Assembly (NCBI GenBank): GCA_016699735.1
Contig: CP065008.1
Span: 2,232,001-2,296,000, forward strand
Direction: 5' to 3'
DNA length: 64,000 nucleotides
Source of the DNA: Alphaproteobacteria bacterium
GTDB taxonomy: Bacteria > Pseudomonadota > Alphaproteobacteria > Micavibrionales > Micavibrionaceae
Shown here one piece after another: positions 25,211 to 36,595 of the stretch. Numbering within the stretch: position 1 is the first letter of the stretch; each line of letters opens with the position of its first letter. The notes beneath the pieces are model-generated. The model searched no databases, was not told where the DNA came from, and was given only the letters and a program-made list of their open reading frames with translations. Both the position numbers and the translations under genes were made by a program.

Positions 25211-25420
25211 TCAGGGACCGTTCGGAGCTTCCAGCGTATCGTAGTCCAGGCCGTCATCGCTGGTCAGCGGCGCACCCCCGGCTTTCACATCTTTCATCAT
25301 CTGCCCGGCAACTTCAGGGGAGAGACGGGTCATCGTGCCGTCAGGATTCGGAAAAACGCCGTTAGACAGCATCATAAGCAACTTACGCTTTGTCTCTTCA
25401 GGATCGGCAGGACCGCTCAT
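25211..25420 (-). CDS. Small acidic protein of unknown function
   Basis: A 69-residue protein starting at an ATG with AGAGG eight bases upstream. It is acidic, with a helix (EETKRKLLMMLSNGV) and a proline-rich end. The upstream in-frame extension to 25579 would overlap the helicase start and is not likely. It is divergent from the helicase gene. No family recognised. Confidence 0.5.
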   Translation of the reverse strand: MSGPADPEETKRKLLMMLSNGVFPNPDGTMTRLSPEVAGQMMKDVKAGGAPLTSDDGLDYDTLEAPNGP

Positions 25421-25536
25421 AACAATAACCTCTATAAAAGTCTTCCAGAACGCAAAGTTTCGCAAAGGAAGGTTAATAAACATATAATACGAAACTTGGG
25501 GGCGATTTGTCCAAAAAAACGTGCTATAGGCAGAAA

Positions 25537-28308
25537 ATGAGCGCTCTTCCGGCCACATCTGAATCAAAAAAAGTCGCACTTCCTGACGTCCCTGCCCTCT
25601 GCGTGAACAGTCGCCTAGCCGCCCTGCTGACCACGGACGGAGAGATCAAAACCCTGCCGCTCGACCAGGCCCGCCTGCTTCTGCATAAAAAGCCCGTGAT
25701 GGTCTGCCACGCGCCGTTCACGAAGGCGCGGCTGGAACTGGATGAATTTCTGGCCTTCGATGTTTTGGAATTGTTTGCCTTTGTCCACCCGGCACGTTTT
25801 TGCGTCCCCACGCCCGCCGGACTGGCGAAGGCGCTCTTCCTTCCTGCACCGGAAAATTTCGAGGACGCCCCCGCGATATTGATGGACATCGCCCTCGCCC
25901 TTTTAAAAGATTTGAAGAACGACCCTTACGCCGAAAAAACCGACCCGCTCGCGATTGCCGGAGTGATGGGACTAAGGGGAAAAGGCTGGCCGTGGACGCC
26001 CTATATTTTTTCCGCGCTGGGCGAAACATACGATCCGGCGATTGAACCCCCCTCCCGCGCCGCGCTCAATGTCTGGAAGCATCTGCCGGAATGGGCGGAG
26101 GATGCGCCGCCCCCGCCGCCCGCACATGAAGGAGTCAGCGCGGAAGAAACCACCGAGCGCCTGCGCGAACTTCTCGCCCGCGGCGACGGCAGGACGGAAG
26201 CCCGCCCGCAGCAGCTCTCCTACGCGCAGGAAATCGCCCACGCCTTCGCCCCTGTGAGCGATATGGACAGCCCGAAGATCGTCCTCGCCGAAGCGGGAAC
26301 GGGCGTCGGAAAAACGCTGGGCTATCTCGCCCCCGCCAGCGTCTGGGCGGAAAAGAACGACGCGAGCGTCTGGATCTCCACCTACACCAAAAACCTGCAG
26401 CGCCAGATCGACACGGAACTCGACCGCCTCTACCCCCACCCGGAGGTCAAGAACGCCTATGTCACCGTCCGCAAGGGCCGTGAGAATTATCTCTGCCTGC
26501 TTAATCTTGAGGACTCGGCGGCAGGGGCGGCAACGTCCCACTCCCCGCGCCACACGCTGGCCGCCGGTTTAATGGCCCGCTGGACGGCGGCCACGAAGGA
26601 CGGGGATTTAAGCGGCCCCGATTTCCCCGGCTGGCTGACGGGCTTGCTGGAATCGCAAGGCACTTACGGACTGGCCGACAGACGGGGCGAATGTATCTTC
26701 TCCGCCTGCGACCATTATCACCGCTGCTTCGTCGAACGCTCAATCCGCAAATCCAAACGCGCCCGCATCGTCGTGGCCAATCATGCTCTGGTGATGATCC
26801 AGTCCGCCCTCTCCATGCCCGGTGAGGATTTGCCGACGCGCTATGTCTTCGATGAAGGGCATCATCTGTTCGACGCCGCTGACAGCGCCTTCGCCGCGCA
26901 TCTGACGGCACGGGAAATGAATGATCTGCGCCGCTGGATTCTGGGCACAGAAGGCGGACGCAAAAGCCGCGCACGGGGTTTGAAGCGCCGCATCGAGGAT
27001 TTGATCGCCGGGGACGCCACCGCCGAAACAATCCTGCACGCCATCCTCCATCAGGCCCGCTGCCTTGCCGCGCAGGGCTGGAGCAAGCGCCTGAACGATA
27101 AAGCGCCCGACGGCCCCGGAGAAAATTTTCTCGCCGAAGTCTACCGTCAGGTTTATGCGCGGGCCGAAGGACGCGACGGCCCCTACGCGCTGGAGACCGG
27201 ACTTCATCCCGCAGACCCCGATCTGATCGAGGCGGCAAAAAAACTCAAATCCGCTTTGCAGAAATTGCAAAAGCCGATGAGCGAAATGACGCGCCTGATT
27301 GCCAAAAAACTCGAACAGGACGAAGGCTATATGGATGCCGATACGCGCAAGCGCCTCGACGCCCTCGCCCGCTCGCTCGAACGCAGAACGCAACTGACGC
27401 TCAAGGGCTGGATCGGGCTGCTGACCGCCATAGAAACAGACAAGCCTTCGCCCGGATTCGTGGACTGGCTGGAAATCGAGCGCATTGATGGCCGCGCTTT
27501 TGATGTTGGCGCTTATCGCCACCACACTGACCCGATGTTGCCCTTCGCCGCCAGCCTGCGGCCCCATCTGCACGGCATGGCTGTCACCTCCGCGACCCTG
27601 CGCGACGGCAGCGCCGACGACGGCGACAACTGGCAGACCGCGCAGGAACGCACAGGCGCAAATTTTCTGGCGAAGGATCACCGTCACGCCGCCTTCGCCT
27701 CCCCGTTCGATTACCAATCGCAGACGCGCATTTTTATCGTCAATGACGTCCGCAAGGACGACCCCGCGCAGGTCGCCGGAGCTTATCGTGCACTCTTCAA
27801 GGCCAGCGGCGGCGGCGGACTGGGACTCTTCACCTCGATCCAGCGCCTGCGCGCCGTGCATAAAAAAATCGTCACCGATCTGGAGGATGCCGGTATCCCC
27901 CTCTATGCCCAGCACGTGGACGCGATTGACACCGGAACGCTGGTCGATATGTTCCGCGACGATCCCCATTCCTGCCTGCTCGGAACCGATGCCGTGCGCG
28001 ACGGGGTGGACGTGCCCGGCGACTCCCTGCGCCTGATCGTTTTCGACCGCGTACCGTGGCCGCGCCCGACGATTTTGCACAAGGCCCGCCGTGAACAGTT
28101 CGGCAAGAAACGCTATGACGACATGATTACGCGCCTGAAAATAAAGCAGGCCTATGGCCGCCTGATCCGCCGCGAGACGGATAAGGGCGTGTTCGTTATC
28201 CTCGACCCGATGCTGCCCTCGCGCCTGCTCGGCGCCTTTCCGCAAGGCGTGGAGGTCAAAAAGGCGGGACTGGCCGAAATTGTTGAGAATATTCGCGGTT
28301 TTCTCTAG
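25537..28308 (+). CDS. DinG/XPD-type superfamily 2 DNA helicase
   Basis: A 923-residue helicase of the Rad3/XPD/DinG group. Walker A (GTGVGKT) is near residues 254-261 and the DEGH box at 439-442. Between them four cysteines (YLC, GEC, SAC and RC in HRCFVE) match the [4Fe-4S] site of this group. The C-terminal motifs TSATL, SIQRLR, GTDAVRDGVDVPG and QAYGRLIR complete the fold. The first 230 residues are an extra N-terminal region not seen in short DinG. It would unwind 5'-to-3' at damaged or structured DNA. The ATG at 25537 is favoured over a TTG at 25507. Confidence 0.9.
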   Translation: MSALPATSESKKVALPDVPALCVNSRLAALLTTDGEIKTLPLDQARLLLHKKPVMVCHAPFTKARLELDEFLAFDVLELFAFVHPARFCVPTPAGLAKALFLPAPENFEDAPAILMDIALALLKDLKNDPYAEKTDPLAIAGVMGLRGKGWPWTPYIFSALGETYDPAIEPPSRAALNVWKHLPEWAEDAPPPPPAHEGVSAEETTERLRELLARGDGRTEARPQQLSYAQEIAHAFAPVSDMDSPKIVLAEAGTGVGKTLGYLAPASVWAEKNDASVWISTYTKNLQRQIDTELDRLYPHPEVKNAYVTVRKGRENYLCLLNLEDSAAGAATSHSPRHTLAAGLMARWTAATKDGDLSGPDFPGWLTGLLESQGTYGLADRRGECIFSACDHYHRCFVERSIRKSKRARIVVANHALVMIQSALSMPGEDLPTRYVFDEGHHLFDAADSAFAAHLTAREMNDLRRWILGTEGGRKSRARGLKRRIEDLIAGDATAETILHAILHQARCLAAQGWSKRLNDKAPDGPGENFLAEVYRQVYARAEGRDGPYALETGLHPADPDLIEAAKKLKSALQKLQKPMSEMTRLIAKKLEQDEGYMDADTRKRLDALARSLERRTQLTLKGWIGLLTAIETDKPSPGFVDWLEIERIDGRAFDVGAYRHHTDPMLPFAASLRPHLHGMAVTSATLRDGSADDGDNWQTAQERTGANFLAKDHRHAAFASPFDYQSQTRIFIVNDVRKDDPAQVAGAYRALFKASGGGGLGLFTSIQRLRAVHKKIVTDLEDAGIPLYAQHVDAIDTGTLVDMFRDDPHSCLLGTDAVRDGVDVPGDSLRLIVFDRVPWPRPTILHKARREQFGKKRYDDMITRLKIKQAYGRLIRRETDKGVFVILDPMLPSRLLGAFPQGVEVKKAGLAEIVENIRGFL

Positions 28309-28337
28309 GATAAGCCGCGAAAGCCAGAGAAAAGACC

Positions 28338-29903
28338 ATGGGCAGTAGTAGGAAAAGAATCAATCCCGAAGCCATACTGAGTGGCAACGGCAAGCAGACG
28401 CTGCAATACGCGACGCTCGACCGGATGCTGACCGACCACGGCTTCATCGAAGCCCGTCATACCAGTGGCGACCACACGCATTACAAGCACGAAGGCTCCG
28501 GCATCACAGTCGGCATCATCATGGGGCCGAACACGGTTGTCTACCAGAAAGCCGCCGCGCAGGCCTGTATGGATGTGGCGGCATGGGAAGCCGGACAGCA
28601 AAGCGAACGGCAGGCCCGCGTCACTGAACGGTTTTCATCCGTCGCTAAAGCCACACAGGCGGGCGCCCCGCCCGCCGAGGAGTTATTCCCGCCGGAAAAA
28701 TACGAAGTCTCCGCCCCCGAAGGTCACGACGACATCAGGATCGTGCGCCTGAAGGACCGCCCGCAAATCGGAACCATCGCGGCCCCGCGCATGACCCCGC
28801 CCGAAGCACAGGCGATTGCGGCGGAACTCGATAGCCAGCAGGCCGAGTTCGAGCCGCTGCTTCGTGAGATGGTCTCGCGCTTCGAATTCAGCCTGAAAGA
28901 GGACGGCACCGCCCGCACACTCACCCTCTCGCATGACTATGACCCGGATGAAGAGCACATCATTCTCGGCCCCTACGACCCGGAAAAAGACAGTCCTCTG
29001 GAGGAGCTCCGGCAGAACAGAACCGATCTCAACTCTTACGACGCGGACGCTCTCGAATGGGTCAAGGCACGAACCTCTTTCTCCAAGACGGCGCCAAAGA
29101 AACTCCCTGACGGGCGTCTGGAATGGACGCTGCCCTTATCGCATTTCATTTCTCACGAGCAACAGGACGTCAAGCTGGTGACCACGCCGGGTGGACGGAT
29201 AGCCTCCGCCGACATCTACCGCTTTCTGCAACAGATTCTGGAATTCGAGCGCGGAAGCGAGCGGGAATCGCGCCGCCTGAAAACCATTCTGGCGCAAACC
29301 TGGGGCTTGAACCTCAATCTCTCCAAGACCGAACCGCAACGCCTGATCGCCAGTCACCCCTTTGAAAAGCAACCGCTCTTTGAGATTCCGATGGTCTATC
29401 AGACCCCGTCTGTCAGCAAGCTCTACGAAGACTTCATGAGATCGACAGACGATCAGCAGGCCATCGTCTTTACCGACAATATGTTCGAAATCACCGCCGA
29501 GTGGGAGGACAGCAAGAAACGCATTGTCGAAAGTATTCATGCATTCAGAAGCAGGCTGGAGGAAGCCAAGAAGAAGTATGATGGGCTGGTCTCGCTCTTG
29601 CCGGAAATGCGGATGTCTCCGGGCAAGCAAGCACCCAGAAAGGGCGATATTGGCTACAATATGATCCACCACCCCGGACTGGGCGCACCCGTGCGGATTG
29701 AATATCTCAGCCAGGGATTGATACAGGATCCCAAAAGCCCCACCGGGCAGAGCCTGATGATCTACCCCAGCCCGCAGGATATCAGCAAACTGGAGAACCT
29801 CATGGCCGAGAAGGGACTTCTTGCCCGAGAGTCCGATAAACCCGCGCAATTCGCGCCCTGGGCGGACGGATTCGGCCCCGGCAACGGCCCCGGCCAGGGC
29901 TAG
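28338..29903 (+). CDS. Hypothetical protein with possible HicA-like N-terminal domain
   Basis: A 521-residue soluble protein. Residues 22-75 (LDRMLTDHGF, SGDHTHYKHEG, ITVGIIMGPN, VYQKAAAQACM) resemble the small double-stranded-RNA-binding-like fold of HicA toxins, which have a catalytic His in a G(S/D)H segment; this is only a resemblance. The rest is helical with a Pro/Gly-rich C-terminus, and no domain is recognised. It follows the helicase after 29 bases on the same strand and precedes pabB after about 110 bases. Confidence 0.55.
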   Translation: MGSSRKRINPEAILSGNGKQTLQYATLDRMLTDHGFIEARHTSGDHTHYKHEGSGITVGIIMGPNTVVYQKAAAQACMDVAAWEAGQQSERQARVTERFSSVAKATQAGAPPAEELFPPEKYEVSAPEGHDDIRIVRLKDRPQIGTIAAPRMTPPEAQAIAAELDSQQAEFEPLLREMVSRFEFSLKEDGTARTLTLSHDYDPDEEHIILGPYDPEKDSPLEELRQNRTDLNSYDADALEWVKARTSFSKTAPKKLPDGRLEWTLPLSHFISHEQQDVKLVTTPGGRIASADIYRFLQQILEFERGSERESRRLKTILAQTWGLNLNLSKTEPQRLIASHPFEKQPLFEIPMVYQTPSVSKLYEDFMRSTDDQQAIVFTDNMFEITAEWEDSKKRIVESIHAFRSRLEEAKKKYDGLVSLLPEMRMSPGKQAPRKGDIGYNMIHHPGLGAPVRIEYLSQGLIQDPKSPTGQSLMIYPSPQDISKLENLMAEKGLLARESDKPAQFAPWADGFGPGNGPGQG

Positions 29904-30014
29904 AGCCGCCTGTGGACAGCCTTATCCGAAAACTTTGGAATATTGGCAAAACCCGCACTATAATGCCCTTTGCGTTTTTGCATAATGAAGGTTACGGAGC
30001 GAAGCAGCGCTGAG

Positions 30015-31442
30015 ATGAAACCCTTTGTCCATGAAGTCGCCGATCTCGACCCGCTGCAGGCTTTCGCGGCGATCCGCACCCTGCCCTACAGCCTGCTGCT
30101 CGACAGCGCCGATGCCAACCACCCCGGCAGCCGCTATTCCTTTGTCATGGGCTATCCGATCGAGACGATCGAAACCAAGAACGGAAATACCATCGTCACG
30201 AACTGGGATCAGCGCCTCACACTTCCCGGCGACCCGTTCGCCATCCTGCGCGAACGCATGGAATCATGGATTCAAAAGGTCAAAACCATTGCCAACCTCC
30301 CGCCCTTTCAGGGCGGCGCCGCCGGATATTTCGGATACGACCTCGGCCGCCTGATCGAGGAGTTGCCCGAGCAGGCAAAGGATAACCCCGCGATCCCTGA
30401 CATGGCGGTGGGAATCTACGATCAGGTCTACGCCTTCGACCACAAGCAGAACAAGGGCTGGATCATCACCCATGCCAAGGGCGAAAAGGACGCGCAGCGC
30501 AAGCGCGAATTCTTTCTCGCCCAACTCACGAAGGAACAGCCCGATCCGGCCTACACGCCCGCTGCGCTCAACTGGACCTCCAACATCCATCAGGACGATT
30601 ACCTGAAAAAAGTCGGCAAGGTGATCGACTACATCTATGCCGGAGATATTTTTCAGGCGAACATTTCCCAGAGGTTCAAGGCGACCCTGCCGGAAAATTT
30701 CGACGCCTTCGGCCATTACATCGTGCTGCGCGAGGTCAACCCCGCCCCCTTCGCCGCCTATATGAATGTGGGCGATATAAAAATTTCTTCCGCCTCGCCG
30801 GAACGATTTCTGAACCTCAACGCCCGCCGCGAAGTGGTCACCATGCCCATCAAGGGCACCCGCCCCCATGTCACCGACCCGCAGCAGGATCGCGCCTACC
30901 GCGAAGATTTATTGAACAGCGAAAAGGACCGCGCCGAAAACATCATGATTGTGGATTTGCTCCGCAACGATCTCTCCAAGGTCTGTCAGCCGGACTCGAT
31001 CTCGGCGCACAATCTCTGCCAGCTTGAAACCTTCGCCAGCGTCCACCATCTCGTCTCGACCGTGCGCGGCGCATTGAAAAAGGACAAGGACGCGCTTGAC
31101 CTTCTGCGCGCCTGTTTCCCCGGCGGCTCGATCACCGGCGCTCCGAAAATCCGCGCCATGGAAATTATCGAGGAGATCGAACCCACGCGGCGCGGCCCCT
31201 ATTGCGGCTCGATAGCCTATATCGGCTTCGACGGCCAGATGGACAGCAGCATCCTGATCCGCACGCTGGTCTATGAGGGCAACACCGTGACCTTCCAGAC
31301 CGGCGGCGGCATCGTGGCGGACTCGGACCCCGCCGCCGAGTATCAGGAAACGCTGGACAAGGCCCGCGCCCTTTTCCGCAGCTTCGAGGCGGGCCTGCAA
31401 AGCCATAAAGCCGCTCCGCCCCCCGCCGCCAAGACCGGATAG
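30015..31442 (+). CDS. pabB: Aminodeoxychorismate synthase component I
   Basis: A 475-residue chorismate-binding enzyme. With PabA it converts chorismate and ammonia into aminodeoxychorismate for folate synthesis. The signature PIKGTRP near residue 280 carries the lysine that separates PabB from TrpE-type enzymes, and GSITGAPKIRAMEIIEE is the conserved C-terminal core. The gene directly precedes pabA, the expected partner. The start at 30015 (MKPFVHEV) is preferred; earlier starts at 29985 and 29970 are in frame. Confidence 0.9.
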   Translation: MKPFVHEVADLDPLQAFAAIRTLPYSLLLDSADANHPGSRYSFVMGYPIETIETKNGNTIVTNWDQRLTLPGDPFAILRERMESWIQKVKTIANLPPFQGGAAGYFGYDLGRLIEELPEQAKDNPAIPDMAVGIYDQVYAFDHKQNKGWIITHAKGEKDAQRKREFFLAQLTKEQPDPAYTPAALNWTSNIHQDDYLKKVGKVIDYIYAGDIFQANISQRFKATLPENFDAFGHYIVLREVNPAPFAAYMNVGDIKISSASPERFLNLNARREVVTMPIKGTRPHVTDPQQDRAYREDLLNSEKDRAENIMIVDLLRNDLSKVCQPDSISAHNLCQLETFASVHHLVSTVRGALKKDKDALDLLRACFPGGSITGAPKIRAMEIIEEIEPTRRGPYCGSIAYIGFDGQMDSSILIRTLVYEGNTVTFQTGGGIVADSDPAAEYQETLDKARALFRSFEAGLQSHKAAPPPAAKTG

Positions 31443-31530
31443 TCCTAAAAAACCGGAAAAACACTATGAAATCTGTGGGTTACCCCAAAGAACACTTCCT
31501 TTTGCAAAGGCCAATCGTTAATATCCGCCC

Positions 31531-32145
31531 ATGATTTTGGTCATCGACAATTACGACTCCTTTGTCTACAACCTCGCCCGCTATGTCGAGCGGCTCGGCG
31601 GCAGCTATGAGGTGCGCCGCAACGATTGCGTAACGCTCGAAGAGGTCAAGGCGATGCGCCCCGAGACGATCATCCTCTCTCCCGGCCCGTGCGCCCCGGA
31701 GCAGGCCGGAATCTGCGTTGAGACCGTAAAAAAATTCGCAGCCACAATCCCCATCCTCGGCGTGTGTCTGGGCCATCAGGCGATCGGTGAAGCCTTCGGA
31801 GGCAAGACCACCCGCGCCGAAAAACCCGTCCACGGCAAAGCCACGCAGATCGAACATGACGGAACGGGATTATTCAGGGATCAGCCTAGCCCGATGAAGA
31901 TCGGACGCTATCATTCCCTCGTCACGCAACTGCCGGAAAACACCCCCCTGATCGTCACCGCCCGCGCCCCCAACGGCGAAATCATGGCGATGCGGCACAA
32001 GGAGTATCCGACCTTCGGCGTACAGTTCCATCCCGAATCCGTCCTGACCCCCACGGGCATCGACCTGCTCTATAATTTCGTCATCATCGCCGATGAGTGG
32101 AACCGCAGCCGCAAGGCCATCACCCCGCAGGCTCTGGCGGGGTAA
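31531..32145 (+). CDS. pabA: Glutamine amidotransferase, aminodeoxychorismate/anthranilate synthase component II
   Basis: A 204-residue class I glutamine amidotransferase. The catalytic triad is visible: Cys79 in GVCLGHQ, His167 and Glu169 in QFHPES. It supplies ammonia from glutamine to PabB, whose gene is 88 bases upstream. Since PabA and TrpG are interchangeable in many bacteria, it might also serve tryptophan synthesis. A weak site precedes the ATG. Confidence 0.93.
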   Translation: MILVIDNYDSFVYNLARYVERLGGSYEVRRNDCVTLEEVKAMRPETIILSPGPCAPEQAGICVETVKKFAATIPILGVCLGHQAIGEAFGGKTTRAEKPVHGKATQIEHDGTGLFRDQPSPMKIGRYHSLVTQLPENTPLIVTARAPNGEIMAMRHKEYPTFGVQFHPESVLTPTGIDLLYNFVIIADEWNRSRKAITPQALAG

Positions 32146-32157
32146 GGGCGCAGGAAT

Positions 32158-33120
32158 ATGAAGCTCTCCGACATTCAGCGTGTGACGGTCTATCTCGGCT
32201 CCTCCGGCCGCTGCCGCCCCGTCTTCAAGGACGCCGCCGCCGAACTCGGCCAGCTCATCGGGAAGGAAAAGAAGACGCTTGTGTATGGGGGCATGGATTC
32301 CGGCCTCATGGGCATCGTGGCAAATAACGCGCTGGCCGCCAAGGCGCGGGTCATTGGTGTGATTCCGAAAAACCTTCAGGACAGCGAACGCATCCACCCC
32401 AGCCTGAACGAAACCATCCTCGTCCCCGATCTCTGGGAACGAAAATTGAAGATGTTCCGCCGCGCCGACGCGGTGATCGTCCTCCCCGGCGGCTTCGGCA
32501 CGCTGGATGAGATGATGGAGGTGCTGCACTGGGCCGACCTCGGGCTGCACCGCAAACCGATGGTCGTAGTCAATGTCGAGGGCTACTGGGATGATCTGAT
32601 CGACTATCTGCAGACCCTGCCCGATTACAACAAGGACTTCCTGCGCGTAACGGATTCCGTTTCGAAAGTGTTCAACGTTCTCAAAAGCTGGACACCGCCC
32701 AAAACCGCCCCCGCGGAAAATGCGGAAACCTTCCCGCATTTCGAGGAAGAGATTCTGAAGGCCTCAAAGACGCATCTGGTCTTTGACACGGCAACGGTCA
32801 GGGACACGTATATTCTGGCCACCGCGCTGGGCCTCAAGCAGCTCGACAAGCACGAACGCGCTATCGGCCTTCTCAACCAACAGGAAAAATTCTCAAAGCT
32901 TCTGGAATGGATCGACCGCGCCGGACAGGAGCATTTCATCTCCGACCGCTGCACACAGCTTTTCAGTGTAGAAAAAACCTCGGCGGAATTAAAAAAGAAA
33001 CTCGCGGCGCACAAACACATCAGGATTGATCTGAACACGGAAAAATGGGGACCGAGCGAGACGAAGAGCCATATCGAGCTGCGCCGTAAGAACGGCAACC
33101 CGCCTAAAGAAAAAACCTAG
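32158..33120 (+). CDS. LOG-family phosphoribohydrolase-like protein with C-terminal extension
   Basis: A 320-residue protein. Residues 1-175 are a complete LOG domain (TIGR00730 type): GSSGRC near the N-terminus, VYGGMDSGLMG at 42-52 and the hallmark PGGFGTLDE at 110-118, whose Glu is the catalytic acid. LOG enzymes release ribose 5-phosphate from cytokinin or AMP-like nucleotides. The other 145 residues are a charged helical extension not present in the short family members. It lies 12 bases behind pabA and probably shares its transcript. It converges on and overlaps the next gene by four bases. Confidence 0.85.
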   Translation: MKLSDIQRVTVYLGSSGRCRPVFKDAAAELGQLIGKEKKTLVYGGMDSGLMGIVANNALAAKARVIGVIPKNLQDSERIHPSLNETILVPDLWERKLKMFRRADAVIVLPGGFGTLDEMMEVLHWADLGLHRKPMVVVNVEGYWDDLIDYLQTLPDYNKDFLRVTDSVSKVFNVLKSWTPPKTAPAENAETFPHFEEEILKASKTHLVFDTATVRDTYILATALGLKQLDKHERAIGLLNQQEKFSKLLEWIDRAGQEHFISDRCTQLFSVEKTSAELKKKLAAHKHIRIDLNTEKWGPSETKSHIELRRKNGNPPKEKT

Positions 33121-33995
33121 ATAGTATGCTCTTGGGTTTTATCGATCCCGAACGCCATCTTGTTCTGGATATTTCCGATGATATGCTGCGAAACTTCCTC
33201 GCTCACGATTTTCTGGATGCTCATTTGCAGCGCGAAACGCTCCGTCTGCGGGAAATTCATCGACTGGAAGATTTCGATCAGTTCGCCTTTCAGCGCCTGA
33301 ACCGCCAGTTCGTCCTGTCTTTCGCGGATACGGTCATGAATGGCCTTTTTAAGAGCGCCCTCCTGCACGAAATCGTCCAGATCGGCATAACGGGCACGCA
33401 GGTTGTTCAGCCCGATCTGCGTCATCATATCCGCCAGATCGGTAAAATCCTTTGAGGTATAGAGCGCCAGAACCTCGTCGCCGCGCTGCTCGACCAGCCC
33501 CACATAAAGCTCCCCCATCGCCTTCCGGTCGTTCGGGTTACTGCTGAGTTGCCGGGCCAGTTGATGGATGCTTTCGTTCCCCGGCGTACAGGCGAACAGC
33601 TTTTCGTAGTGTTCCACGCGCTCACGGCGATAAGCCTGGACCCGCTGCTGGATCGAGAAACTGCCGCGCTCGGCGCGTTCCCCGGGAACTTCCTGTTTTT
33701 TAAAAGTGTACCCCTGCCCCAGAAGGCGGGAGATTTCACTCGTCACCAGATCGTTGGCCAGTGTGGGATCGCAGGGATCGCCCGAAACGGCGGGAGCACG
33801 GCTGCGGTTCGTCAGATCGAAAATGCGGTCGTTGGGAAGAAGAGGAGCAGTGGAACCGCCCTGAATTAAAACGAGGGGCTGCGGACCTTGGATAAGTGCC
33901 TGCTCCCTTTCCTGAGGCAATTCTGGCGGCGAACTGCACGAGGTCAGCCAGATCACAGCCAGCAACCCGGCCCCTGCTTGTTGTAAACGCCCCAT
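33117..33995 (-). CDS. Predicted lipoprotein, helical
   Basis: A 292-residue protein starting at an ATG with GGGGG eight bases upstream. The signal peptide ends in the lipobox LTSC near residue 20. Mature segments CDPTLANDL and LFACTPGNES carry two cysteines that could form a disulphide, and the C-terminal half is a long helical region (RIRERQDELAVQALKGELIEIF). No family is recognised. Its stop overlaps the LOG gene stop by four bases. Confidence 0.65.
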   Translation of the reverse strand: MGRLQQAGAGLLAVIWLTSCSSPPELPQEREQALIQGPQPLVLIQGGSTAPLLPNDRIFDLTNRSRAPAVSGDPCDPTLANDLVTSEISRLLGQGYTFKKQEVPGERAERGSFSIQQRVQAYRRERVEHYEKLFACTPGNESIHQLARQLSSNPNDRKAMGELYVGLVEQRGDEVLALYTSKDFTDLADMMTQIGLNNLRARYADLDDFVQEGALKKAIHDRIRERQDELAVQALKGELIEIFQSMNFPQTERFALQMSIQKIVSEEVSQHIIGNIQNKMAFGIDKTQEHTI

Positions 33996-34072
33996 AGGAA
34001 ACACCCCCTGCAATTCTGTTTTCTTCCCTCCAGTCCAGCAGAATCGGTAAATTATGTCAATATTAAAGAGCT

Positions 34073-34483
34073 TTAGGCGGCAGAAGCGGCGGAAATCTTG
34101 GCTTCAACAAGCTTGATCTGGGATTTGATGCGCCGTTGATCGGCCTTGTCCTTGGCCAGCCCGAGATCCTCGCGGAGGTCTTTGAGCTGCTGCGTCAGCT
34201 TGGGAGAGTCCAGTTCCTCGACGGGAATGGCTTCCTCGGCAAGGATACTGCACTTGGCGGCAGTCACATCGGCAAATCCGCCCGCGATGAAGATTTTACG
34301 CGCCGTACCCTTGTCGTCCTTGTAAAGCTTGACGACACCCGGAGAAAGCGAGGCCACCAGCGAGCAATGCCCGGCCATCACGCCGAACACGCCCTCGTCA
34401 CCGGGGATGACCGCCATATGGACATCCTCGGACACCAGCTTCTTTTCGGGCGACACCAGGTCGAAATGGATTGTTCTGCTCAT
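34073..34483 (-). CDS. atpC: ATP synthase epsilon subunit
   Basis: A 136-residue epsilon subunit of the F1 sector, which links the central stalk to the F0 ring and inhibits ATP hydrolysis. The N-terminal beta-barrel is typical (FDLVSPEKKLVSEDV, VFGVMAGHCSLVASLSPG) and the C-terminal helical hairpin follows. It is the last gene of the atp cluster, separated from atpD by one unrelated secreted protein gene rather than following it directly. Confidence 0.95.
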   Translation of the reverse strand: MSRTIHFDLVSPEKKLVSEDVHMAVIPGDEGVFGVMAGHCSLVASLSPGVVKLYKDDKGTARKIFIAGGFADVTAAKCSILAEEAIPVEELDSPKLTQQLKDLREDLGLAKDKADQRRIKSQIKLVEAKISAASAA

Positions 34484-34493
34484 GCGATCTGCC

Positions 34494-35054
34494 TTATTTC
34501 TTATTGGGGTTCTTGAATGTTGCGGAAAGCCCTTCGGGCTTATAACCCTTGCAGCGGACTTTATCTTTTTCCTGAGCTTCTAACGCACGCGTCATTTCGT
34601 CAAAATCGGGAAGCTCCTCGTAAAACCCCATCGTATGGTGGCTGCCCCAGTTGGAGACGCCCTCACTATTTTTTGGGCCCGGACAGTACATATCAAGATG
34701 GTACAAGCGGTCATTCGGCCCGATATGCCCCATCTCCCTGTCGATTTTCGTGGTTGCATCGTAACTGCCAAGAGAAATTTCATAAAGGAAAACGCCCTCG
34801 GTATCCGTGAAGAGATAACGGTAATATCTTTTGTCTTCGCCTTCAGGAGTTGCGTATTTCAGGGCGTACCCCTTCTTATCCTTATAAGTCAGAATTTTTG
34901 CTAGCCTGTACCCCTTATCAAGATGCGGGCTGTCTTTAAAAGTATCCCATTGAGCGAGAACTTTATCGACGGTAGCATCCGCAGCATACGCCCGCTGAAC
35001 CGAAACAAACGTAACGACAAAAACCAACGCAAATAAGACTGTTAGATGTCTCAT
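34494..35054 (-). CDS. Secreted protein inserted between atpD and atpC
   Basis: A 186-residue protein with a signal peptide (about residues 1-26, cleavage after AYA). The mature protein has a mixed alpha/beta pattern with segments such as YRYLFTDTEGVFLYEIS and a CPGPKNSEGV loop, and two cysteines that might be bridged. No family is recognised. It begins 19 bases after the atpD stop codon and ends 10 bases before the atpC start, so it is read with the ATP synthase genes. The frame is open further upstream inside atpD but without a start site. Confidence 0.75.
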   Translation of the reverse strand: MRHLTVLFALVFVVTFVSVQRAYAADATVDKVLAQWDTFKDSPHLDKGYRLAKILTYKDKKGYALKYATPEGEDKRYYRYLFTDTEGVFLYEISLGSYDATTKIDREMGHIGPNDRLYHLDMYCPGPKNSEGVSNWGSHHTMGFYEELPDFDEMTRALEAQEKDKVRCKGYKPEGLSATFKNPNKK

Positions 35055-35073
35055 GACGGCTCCCGCCTCAACT

Positions 35074-36555
<1,482 letters not shown>

Positions 36556-36595
36556 TTTTTTCTCCATACTCACATTGAACTGTTAAAAATCTGAA

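Noticed and set aside
26740..28245. A long minus-strand frame (about 500 codons) inside the helicase gene
   Set aside because: GC-rich coding strands often leave long open frames on the other strand. The plus-strand helicase has full motifs, while this one has none.
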